Position numbers and translations under genes: made by a program | Shown here: positions 56,276-64,000 of the stretch, piece by piece | Layout: the number at the start of each line of letters is the position of its first letter | Numbering within the stretch: position 1 is the stretch's first letter | Notes under the pieces: generated by a model | Database searches by the model: none | The model's input: only the letters and a program-made list of their open reading frames with translations | What the model was told of the DNA's origin: nothing | NCBI RefSeq assembly: GCF_000499845.2 | Contig: NC_023749.2 | Location: 4,869,030-4,933,029, forward strand | From: Phaseolus vulgaris | Taxonomy: Eukaryota; Streptophyta; Magnoliopsida; Fabales; Fabaceae | Reading direction: 5' to 3' | DNA length: 64,000 bases

Positions 56276-59200
56276 TCAACTGTAATAGAATTTGAGATGC
56301 GTGGCATTCCACGTTCTCGGTGCAGATTTTCCTGACAAATATTCTAAGTAATAAGCTCCTCCTGTTGCTGTGTCGGAGATGCGGAACGGACCTTCCCAAT
56401 TGCTTGAAAACTTTCCTCCGTCCTTCCGGGCGTCGCTGCGCATGCGCCAAACTAGATCTCCTTTCTGATAGCTTCGTGGCTTCACTTTGGAGTTGTACCT
56501 TCGTGCTGCTCGTATCTTGCATGCTTCTTCCCTTATCTTGCATTTGTCCCTTAATTCATTGATGAGGTCGAGGCCGACTAGTAGACTTTCCTTGTTTAAG
56601 TCTAGGTCTAACGTCTGTCGGCGTAGTGAAGGCTCGCCGATTTCGACCGGAATCATGGCTTCTGTGTCGTACGTCAGGCTATAAGGTGTTTCTTGAGTTG
56701 TTGACTGGGGAGTACAACGATAAGCCCACAGAACCTCTAACAATTCTTCAGTCCAATTTCCCTTGGACGGGCCAAGTCTCTTCTTTAACTTATTGAGAAT
56801 AACTTTGTTGGCGGCTTCCGCCTGACCGTTGGTTTGAGGGTGTTCGACCGAACTCGTTATATGTTTGATGTGAAGTTTCTCATAGAATTCAGCTAGCCCA
56901 CGGTCGGTGAACTGTCGACCGTTGTCTGTGATAATGATCTGAGGTAGGCCGAACCTGCAGACAATGTTTTTCCACACAAAGCTTTGTACGTTCCGGGCGG
57001 TGATGGCTGTTAGTGGTTCAGCCTCAATCCATTTGGTGAAGTAATCTATACCCACCAGTAGGAACTTGCATTGCCCTTTTCCGGGTGTGAAAGGTCTGAT
57101 AATATCCATTCCCCATTTCACGAACGGCCAAGGGGATAGGATGTAGTGCAAATGCTCTGGTTTTTGGTGCAATAGGGTGCCGAACTCTTGACATTTCACG
57201 CACTTTTGAACGTATTCAGTGCAGTCTCCTTGTAAGGTCGGCCAGTAGTATCCTGCTCTCAGAATTTTGGCGGACATAGTCCGCGCTCCTGAATGGGTTC
57301 CGCATATCCCTTCGTGTAACTCGGTCATTACATAAGTGACTTGTTCTGGACCAAGGCATTTTAGGAGGGGGCGGGAATACCCTCTCCTGTAAAGATCTTC
57401 GCCAATCAGTATGTATCGGGCGGCTTGTAACTTCATCGTTTTCTCCAAATGTGGATCGCATACACCATCGGTAAGATATTGTTTTATGGGAGTCATCCAG
57501 TTAGGTTGGGTGTCAGTCGCCATGCATTCTTCGGTACCAACACTTGGTTTAGCCAGGGTCACGTGTATGGCCGACCGGTGGGCGCCTTTCTTTTTTAGGG
57601 TAGCCAATCTCGATAGAGCGTCCGCCCTAGTATTATTTTCCCTCCGTACGTGTTGGAAGGAGATTTCTTTGAACCTGTTTAGAAGATTTTTTACGAAATG
57701 AAAATACTGTTGGAGTAATGTTTCTCTTACCTCATACTCCCCTGTAAGCTGTCCGACGACTAGACGGGAGTCGCTTTTACAAGTTATATTTGTTACCTCC
57801 AATTCAATCGCCAGATGCAAACCTGCGATTATAGCTTCGTATTCGGCTTGATTATTGGAAGTTTTAAATTCAAATTTCATGGCTTGTTCGACAACAATCT
57901 CCCCTGGTCCTTCAAGTACAACTCCTGCTCCGGACGAACGACTGTTAGATGACCCATCTACGTATAGTGTCCATCGGGGAGTCCGTTCGGTCAGATAGGG
58001 AGTGAGTTCTGCTGTGAAGTCGGCGAGGGCTTGGGACTTGATGGCTCCCCTGGGTTGGTATTCGATGTGGAATTCTGACAGTTCGACTGCCCAACCTATC
58101 ATTCGTCCGGCGAGGTCAGGTTTGGTGAGAATCTTCATAATGGGATAGTTAGTCCTAACAATGACCTTGTGATTTTGGAAATACATCCGCATCCGTCGTG
58201 CGGTGATGACCAAAGCGAAGGCAACTTTTTCGACCATTTGGTACCGGGTTTCTGCGTCATGTAAGACTCGACTTACAAAATATACCGGTCGTTCTTCCGC
58301 TTTAATTTCTTGTACCAGAGCGGAACTCACCGCTTCATTGGAGACGGCGAGGTAGACCACAATGGGTTCCCGTGCGTTCGGTTTCTGGATGACCGGTGGA
58401 GATGCCAGAAATGCTTTTAACTGTTGGAAATTTTGTTCACATTCATCTGTCCATTCAAATTTACTTGTCTTCTTCAGAAGTTTTATGATGGGTCTCGTTC
58501 GTTCGGCAAGCTTAGGTACGAATCGAGACAACGAAGTGAGACGGCCGACTAGTCTCTGGATCTCTTTGAGTCCGTTGGGACTTCGCATTTCGGTGATTGC
58601 CTTGCATTTTTCTGGATTAGCCTCTATACCCCGATGTGTGAGCATGAAGCCTAAGAACTTCCCCCCTTCTACGCCGAACGCGCACTTCTCCGGGTTTAAA
58701 CGCATGCGGTATTGACGCAAGGCTTGAAAAACCTCTTTTAAGTCAGAAACATGTTGTTCGCAAGAGTCTGATTTGACGACAATGTCGTCAACGTATACTT
58801 CTACATTCCGACCGATCATGTCGTGGAATACGTGATCCATGAGTCGTTGGTATGTGGCTCCTGCATTCTTGAGGCCGAACGGCATGACTTCATAGAAGAA
58901 ATTATCAGAATCTGTTCTAAACGCGGTTTTTTCTCGATCACGGTGGTACATTTGTATTTGATTGTAACCTGAATAAGCATCAAGGAAACTTAGGATTTGA
59001 TGACCGGCTGCACCGTCGACCAGCCGGTCGATAGTAGGTAGAGGATACGAGTCCTTTGGGCACGCTTTGTTAAGGTCTGTGTAGTCTACGCACATTCTCC
59101 ATTTTCCATTCGTCTTTTTTACCATCACTACATTGGCTAGCCATGTCGTATAGTGGGCCTTTTGAATAAAACCAGCTCGAATTAGCTTGTCGGTTTCTTC

Positions 59201-61705
59201 TCGTGCGGCTTTCCGCCGTTCTTCACCTAGTTTCCTTTTCTTTTGAGCGATCGGCCTGGCCTCTGTATAAACAGACAATCGATGGGTAATCACATCTGAT
59301 TTTACCCCTGGCATGTCTGCAGCCGTCCAGGCGAAAAGATCAGCGTTCTTTGTTAATGTTTTACCGATCGTCTCTCGGTCGTCTGGTTTGAGGGATGTTC
59401 TCATGTATGTTTTCCGGTCTTTGTCCCGAAGGAATATGGGTTGAAGATCTTCTCCTGCTTCCATTCGGGGATCATCCAGTCGAGGATCTAGATCGACTAA
59501 AGCGACCAAGTGTCTTCTAGATTCTCTTCCTCTGGAGCGTCTTTCTGTTGACCGACCTCTTCGCTCTGTGGTCCGTTCGGCTGACGTGGTATAAAGCCTT
59601 CGGGTCGGCTCCACCTTCAGGCTAGCTACATAACACTCTCGTGCTGTCTTCTGGTCTATATGTACGGTTGCTATGTCTCCATTGACCGAGGGGAACTTCA
59701 TAGCTAAATGAGGAGTTGAGACAATGGCTTTCAATCTGTTGATAGATGGTCGACCGAGCAAAATATTGTACGATGTATTGGCATTAACGAGTAGATATCG
59801 TATGTTGATGGTCTTGCTGAGGTAATCATCCCCGAACGTGGTGTATAGATCGATAAATCCTTTCGTATCCACTCTTTCCCCTGAGAAACCAACTATCTGC
59901 TCGTTGTAGGGTTGTATCTCTGCTTCTGGAATCTTCATCTTCTTAAACGTTTCCCAATATAGGATGTCGACCGAGCTACCCTGATCTACCAAAACTTTTG
60001 CAATTGCAAATTTATCTATCTCCACAGTTATTACCATGGGGTCATCTTGAGATGGATCGATTGCTGTGAAGTCTTCGTCAGTGAAAGTGATTGGTGGTAT
60101 ATGCGGTCGGCGTTGTGTGGGAGTCGAATGAACGGATTGAATTGCTCTCAAATGTTTTTTCCTTGCCGAATTAGAGCATCCTCCACCCGCAAAGCCGCCT
60201 GCAATGTAATTAATTTCTTGAGGGGGCTGACCGAGCGATACCGGTCCAGCGATTGTATTGATGACTGTGCGAACTTTTTGTTTAGTTCGACTTCTACGTT
60301 CAGGGCTTTCGCTTTTAGGCCTCGTTCGTCTGATCGGACTTTCGCTTCTTTTTCTTCTGCTTGAACGATAGTGGTTGTCACGGGTCCGGTCGTCTCTTCG
60401 TCCCGAACGTTCGCGGGGATCATGATCACGCTGGGGTGACCTGGGTGCAGTGATGGTGGTTTTCACGAACTTGCGCAGATGACCGGCCTGGACGAGCTCT
60501 TCAATTTTATCTTTCAGTGCTTGGCATCCTTCGGTCGTGTGGCCATAGTTACGATGGTATTGGCAACGTTTACTGGTGTCGGCATTGGGAGGGGTTTGTG
60601 ATGGCCTCAATGTCGGAATCAATTCAATCTGCAGTGCTTCGTCGAGAACCTTACCCCTTGGTACAATCAAGGGAGTGTAGTTGTGGAAACGGGGTCCCCT
60701 ATTGGGGCGATGTCGTTCTCGGTCGGTCGGTATTGTGGGGGGACGAATTCCTTTGCTATTGTCCGTGTTCTCAGCATAAGTTTTTCGATGGTAGTCAATA
60801 TGTTCTTCTATCTGCATGAACTTTGTTGCTCTTGTTCTTAATTCATCCATATTGCACGGAGGTCGTTTGATAAGGCTTTCAGTGAACCTTCCTGGTAGTA
60901 TGGCCGAGACCAAATGATGCATGGCTATTTCTGGATTAAGATTACGAATGTTCATACACACTTTGCTAAATCTGTTCATGAATGTTCTCAATGATTCTCC
61001 CCTTTCTTGTTTGACATTTAGAAGAGACATGGAGGATGTCCGATGAGGTCTACTTGTGGCGTATTGCGTGGTGAACTTCAATTCCAAAGCGTCGAAGCTT
61101 GCAATGGAATTGGGTGGAAGGTCCGAAAACCATCCAAGGGGGCCTTCCCTGAGAGAGGTGGGGAAGACTTTACACCATACCGTTCGGTCGGTTGTGTAAA
61201 GGGTCATTTGAGTTCTAAATATATTCAGATGTTCGTCTGGATCTGTGGAACCGTCATAAAGGTTTATCGTTAGGCCCCTCCACTTGTCAGGGAGAGGAGT
61301 GGCTATGATGTCATCAGTGAACGGATGGCCTTTCGGGTTTGCTACCTCGTTTGGGGTTACTGGCTTTGCACTCTGACGGGTGTGTTGAACGAGTGACGTG
61401 TGAGGTATAGCCTGGGCTATTGTTCTTGTTCCTGATTGGAACGGTGATGGAGAAGGTGCACGTGAATGCCCTTCGCGTTCAGATTGCTCAAGTCTATCCA
61501 ACAATCTCTTGTTCTGTTCTTTCAATTGTGCTATCTCCTCTGCGTGTTGTTGACGCTCTTCTTCTCGTCTTTTCCTTTCTTCATCCTGGCGAAGTTGATC
61601 GATGACTCCTTTTTGGAGTAACTCCTGCATCTGAATCTGGAGGGTTTGGAGTATGGTCCTATGCTCTTCGGAGATATCATTGTTGTTGTTTGCCGTTGAG
61701 TCCAT
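56276..61705 (-). CDS. Gag-pol polyprotein of the Tat-type retrotransposon, 1809 residues
   Basis: Single uninterrupted frame. I take the ATG at 61705 (MDSTANNNN...) because the longer reading begins inside the 5' LTR and crosses the primer-binding site. Domains, in rough residues: coiled-coil rich in Glu/Arg (30-80); Gag core (180-300); a C-x2-H-type zinc knuckle (CQYH...GHTTEGC, about 381-394); protease with DQGS (574); reverse transcriptase with YVDD at 971-974; gypsy RNase H (about 1110-1190); a second RNase H (about 1243-1365, with YVDGSS, AEYEA, SDS, ADALS); integrase with HHCC zinc finger (about 1462-1503) and Asp1532, Asp1592, Glu1628. These carry out particle assembly, copying of the RNA and insertion of the DNA. 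Key catalytic residues are all present. Confidence 0.93.
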   Translation of the reverse strand: MDSTANNNNDISEEHRTILQTLQIQMQELLQKGVIDQLRQDEERKRREEERQQHAEEIAQLKEQNKRLLDRLEQSEREGHSRAPSPSPFQSGTRTIAQAIPHTSLVQHTRQSAKPVTPNEVANPKGHPFTDDIIATPLPDKWRGLTINLYDGSTDPDEHLNIFRTQMTLYTTDRTVWCKVFPTSLREGPLGWFSDLPPNSIASFDALELKFTTQYATSRPHRTSSMSLLNVKQERGESLRTFMNRFSKVCMNIRNLNPEIAMHHLVSAILPGRFTESLIKRPPCNMDELRTRATKFMQIEEHIDYHRKTYAENTDNSKGIRPPTIPTDRERHRPNRGPRFHNYTPLIVPRGKVLDEALQIELIPTLRPSQTPPNADTSKRCQYHRNYGHTTEGCQALKDKIEELVQAGHLRKFVKTTITAPRSPQRDHDPRERSGRRDDRTRDNHYRSSRRKRSESPIRRTRPKSESPERRSRTKQKVRTVINTIAGPVSLGQPPQEINYIAGGFAGGGCSNSARKKHLRAIQSVHSTPTQRRPHIPPITFTDEDFTAIDPSQDDPMVITVEIDKFAIAKVLVDQGSSVDILYWETFKKMKIPEAEIQPYNEQIVGFSGERVDTKGFIDLYTTFGDDYLSKTINIRYLLVNANTSYNILLGRPSINRLKAIVSTPHLAMKFPSVNGDIATVHIDQKTARECYVASLKVEPTRRLYTTSAERTTERRGRSTERRSRGRESRRHLVALVDLDPRLDDPRMEAGEDLQPIFLRDKDRKTYMRTSLKPDDRETIGKTLTKNADLFAWTAADMPGVKSDVITHRLSVYTEARPIAQKKRKLGEERRKAAREETDKLIRAGFIQKAHYTTWLANVVMVKKTNGKWRMCVDYTDLNKACPKDSYPLPTIDRLVDGAAGHQILSFLDAYSGYNQIQMYHRDREKTAFRTDSDNFFYEVMPFGLKNAGATYQRLMDHVFHDMIGRNVEVYVDDIVVKSDSCEQHVSDLKEVFQALRQYRMRLNPEKCAFGVEGGKFLGFMLTHRGIEANPEKCKAITEMRSPNGLKEIQRLVGRLTSLSRFVPKLAERTRPIIKLLKKTSKFEWTDECEQNFQQLKAFLASPPVIQKPNAREPIVVYLAVSNEAVSSALVQEIKAEERPVYFVSRVLHDAETRYQMVEKVAFALVITARRMRMYFQNHKVIVRTNYPIMKILTKPDLAGRMIGWAVELSEFHIEYQPRGAIKSQALADFTAELTPYLTERTPRWTLYVDGSSNSRSSGAGVVLEGPGEIVVEQAMKFEFKTSNNQAEYEAIIAGLHLAIELEVTNITCKSDSRLVVGQLTGEYEVRETLLQQYFHFVKNLLNRFKEISFQHVRRENNTRADALSRLATLKKKGAHRSAIHVTLAKPSVGTEECMATDTQPNWMTPIKQYLTDGVCDPHLEKTMKLQAARYILIGEDLYRRGYSRPLLKCLGPEQVTYVMTELHEGICGTHSGARTMSAKILRAGYYWPTLQGDCTEYVQKCVKCQEFGTLLHQKPEHLHYILSPWPFVKWGMDIIRPFTPGKGQCKFLLVGIDYFTKWIEAEPLTAITARNVQSFVWKNIVCRFGLPQIIITDNGRQFTDRGLAEFYEKLHIKHITSSVEHPQTNGQAEAANKVILNKLKKRLGPSKGNWTEELLEVLWAYRCTPQSTTQETPYSLTYDTEAMIPVEIGEPSLRRQTLDLDLNKESLLVGLDLINELRDKCKIREEACKIRAARRYNSKVKPRSYQKGDLVWRMRSDARKDGGKFSSNWEGPFRISDTATGGAYYLEYLSGKSAPRTWNATHLKFYYS

Positions 61706-61751
61706 CTTCAACTGTTGGGATCCTTGGGTCTGGGAATAATGATTACTCGGG

Positions 61752-61768
61752 CCCCACGGTGGGCGCCA
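61752..61768 (-). other. Primer-binding site of the retrotransposon
   Basis: TGGCGCCCACCGTGGGG on the minus strand, two bases inside the 5' LTR. It starts TGGCGCC, complementary to a tRNA 3' end GGCGCCA; the matching tRNA was not identified. Confidence 0.7.
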
Positions 61769-61770
61769 AT

Positions 61771-62323
61771 TGTACCTGTATGGATATTGGGGACTGAGTA
61801 ATGTTGATCCACGTCGATACAAGGTGTCTTCTTCACTCTTGGTTGTCCTATTCTTCAAGTCTTCTTTCTCTTCGCGTGCTTCGGTCGGCCGGCGGGGGTA
61901 CCTGCGATTGCACTCCGACGCTCAAGTCAGCGATGGTGCTCAAGTGAGAATTCTCTGATAGTATGGAAAACGTACCTTTCCCCCCTTTTCAGAAGTCCCT
62001 TTAGTAGGTTGACCTGGGCCTTGGCCATGTGGGCCAATCAGTTGATGGTTAGAGACATGCTTAGTGGTCTTTGGGTCGTGCCTGGTGGTTTCCTGAAAAC
62101 CAGGGGAGTGGTCTAGAGGACGTGTTTTTACTTCGTCAATGGTTGTTATAACTGCTCTTTTCTACACGTGTAACCACGTTCTGGATTAAATTCGATTTAT
62201 TCGACATAAACCACTCGTTCGTCCGGCTAGAGGTCATGGAAGGACGAAGAGTCGTATAAGACGCAGGGTTTTGTGATGATTTTACCATGAGTATCCTGCG
62301 GTCGTCCGATGCGGACCGGTACA
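61771..62323 (-). repeat. 5' LTR
   Basis: 553 bp, TGTACC...GGTACA. It should hold the element's promoter. Confidence 0.93.
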
Positions 62324-62328
62324 CATTA

Positions 62329-63549
62329 CTTATCCGTTATGAATTGCAATTTATAAGTATAATCTTAACCCCACAACCGTCCCCCTTAATCTGGATTCAA
62401 AAACTTGTTTTAGTTCGTTGATAAACTCTCAAATTATTTATTACTTTGAACAAGTACATATTTATAGTCTTTGATTCATTTTAACATTATTTTTCAATTA
62501 CTTAGATATATGTCACAAGTTGATAACTATAGCAATACTAGATCATGTAATGTTTTTCTTTTCAATCTCACTGCTGACTCAGGATTAGGATAACATATAC
62601 ACTGTGCAGATATGCAATTTTATTTAACACCATTAATTTTAATTTAAGATATTAATAAATTTATAATAAAAAAACTTGATAATTATTAATGAGAATATTA
62701 TATCTTACCGTTATATTTTAACTAAAAATGACAAATAAACTTGTTTCGTAGACATTATTTCAAGTTGTCTCAATTTTAATAATTTTTTTTTATTGATTGT
62801 ATATGGATAGAGAATATGTATATACATTTATGTCACATCTCCATCTTTATTAACTTCCCTATATCGTTTGTCCCTATATAGATTCATATTAGTTATTAAA
62901 ACATTTATAATTTAATTTTTTTTTTATATTGTTCTCTTTGGAATCATTTAAAAAAGTACAAATTATTATCTCTCAATTATTTGACTAGTTTAATATCAAC
63001 AAACTTAGAAATCCAAGACACTTTTCTCTTTACAAGTTTTTTTTTCATTCAAATGATATTATAAGAAACACAAATATTAATTTTATTAAATCAAACAAAT
63101 ATTAATTTTATTAAATCAAATAGTTTATAAGACACACATTTAATTATTTGTATTTATTTTTAATATTTTTTATCTTTTCACATGAAGATATCTTATTCTC
63201 AATTTCCAGTATTTAATATTGTAAACTCTTACTTTCTTAATATAAAAGAAATTATGTTTTCTAATTTTTTTACCAACGTAAATTTAAGTTAAAAATGATG
63301 AAAGATGCATTTATAAATTCTAATTATTATTATTATTTTAAATTTTCTCTTCATATATGATTTCGTTTAGATGATATATTATAAACAAAAAATCTCATTT
63401 AGAGAAAGGAAACAAGGAAACATTTGAAATATTTTTAAACTTAACTTTGTTTCATTTGTATTTTTTTTTCTCATGTGTTACTAATGTTAATTGGAGAGAA
63501 GATGAGTACGAAAATCAATATATACAAGTACTAACCCTACCATCTTCAC
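62329..63549. other. AT-rich intergenic DNA right of the retrotransposon
   Basis: Continuation of the AT-rich sequence into which the retrotransposon inserted. A short tandem duplication (AAACAAATATTAATTTTATT) occurs at about 63065-63110. No gene. Confidence 0.45.
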
Positions 63550-63840
63550 AATAACCAACTCCCTTTCTAGGTTCCAGTAATGCAGGTCAAGCTCCATTGA
63601 ATCAATTTGTGAAACCATCTTTAGAAGTAACTGGTGAAATAGATTCAACAAAACAAACAGAATTTTTGAAAAAGAAAGGTTGAAAAGTGTTATGGGATAA
63701 CACTTTGAAAAGATAACAGTTGGTGAAATGTACAAAACTAAATGTATCTATTGCAAGAAATTGGAGGATAAACAAGGAATGAAATAAAACAATTGCACCA
63801 CCATTTGAACATATGTTAATAATGTTTTGTTTTCTAAGAT
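63550..63840 (+). pseudogene. Fossil of a hAT transposase N-terminus (BED zinc finger)
   Basis: Broken plus-strand frames read FEKITVGEMYKTKCIYCKK (about 63700-63758) and, one frame over, LHHHLNIC (about 63790-63815). Together they follow the C-x2-C...H-x3-5-C order of a BED zinc finger as found at the start of plant hAT transposases. A Gln/Lys-rich segment lies upstream. Stops in all frames and no catalytic region show a dead fragment. Confidence 0.45.
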
Positions 63841-63855
63841 TGCAAGTGGAAAAAA

Positions 63856-64000
63856 CACTACAAGAAAATTATGAAATATAAACTAATTTTTAGTAAAAAA
63901 AATAATTAGTTGTTATAGTGATTAAATTAGAGATCATTTTATAGATTAAAAAAAATTTGATTTTTAAATTAATTTCTATTATTGTTAAATGATTTTTAAA
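63856..64000. mobile_element. CACTA-ended miniature element, cut by the window end
   Basis: Begins CACTACAAGAAAATTATGAA and continues with the AATAATTAGTTGTTATAGTG and GATTAAATTAGAGATC blocks shared with the copies at 8031 and 28129. The right half lies outside the window. Confidence 0.75.

Larger units (their letters stand above)
54508..62328 (-). mobile_element. Ty3/gypsy LTR retrotransposon, Tat-type lineage, apparently complete
   Basis: The element proper is 54513-62323, flanked by the 5-bp duplication CATTA (54508-54512 and 62324-62328). It lies in minus orientation: 5' LTR at the right, 3' LTR at the left. The LTRs are both 553 bp, start TGTACC and end GGTACA, and by eye differ at one base (55051 G versus 62309 A). 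Primer-binding site, single gag-pol frame and polypurine tract are all present. Two RNase H domains (the usual one plus a second, archaeal-like one) point to the Tat group of gypsy elements. The element is much richer in G+C than its surroundings. There is no sign of inactivating changes, so it is very young and may be competent. Confidence 0.92.

Noticed and set aside
59000..60900. Plus-strand frames of 90-117 codons within the retrotransposon
   Set aside because: They lie opposite gag-pol and have no domains of their own.
61706..61858. N-terminal 51-codon extension of gag-pol
   Set aside because: It would start in the 5' LTR and run through the primer-binding site; the ATG at 61705 is the sensible start.

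Overview
This window is nuclear DNA from a flowering plant, most probably a legume of the bean/soybean tribe. It is AT-rich, its genes have many GT-AG introns, and both its transposable elements and its clover-linamarase-like beta-glucosidases fit a legume. The species itself is inferred, not proven. Layout: the last two exons of a small membrane protein (+) open the window, followed by an intronless gene of unknown function (-), a tRNA-Thr(UGU) gene (-) in a repeat-rich stretch, an 8-exon calcium-dependent protein kinase (+), a 15-exon ARIADNE-type RBR ubiquitin ligase (-) and a small AT-hook-like basic protein (+). About 9 kb of AT-rich repeat DNA follows, then two family-1 beta-glucosidase genes (+) about 11 kb apart. 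I rebuilt the three multi-exon gene types by hand, and in every case the exon lengths sum to an open frame (539, 588, 521 and 518 residues). The beta-glucosidases are a duplicated pair: 12 of 13 exons have identical lengths, and the similarity extends about 230 bases past the stop codon. LINE-type retrotransposons have landed 3' of both copies. The first carries a 3.4-kb decayed LINE; the second has a LINE tail and then a second, oppositely oriented LINE fragment. The right end holds a nearly pristine 7.8-kb Ty3/gypsy element of the Tat type in minus orientation. Its 553-bp LTRs differ at one position, its target duplication is CATTA, and its gag-pol frame of about 1809 residues is uninterrupted. 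Between pol and the 3' LTR lie tandem repeats, including a duplicated polypurine-tract/LTR junction. The most interesting non-gene signals are two miniature elements (12892-13260 and 26786-27285). Each has an exact 9-bp target duplication, as Mutator-like elements do, and each is filled with arrays of short palindromes. A family of CACTA-ended, largely palindromic miniature elements is scattered through the window. I found no clearly new gene system. The genes look like ordinary, independently acting plant genes (calcium signalling, ubiquitination, glucoside hydrolysis) rather than a pathway cluster.
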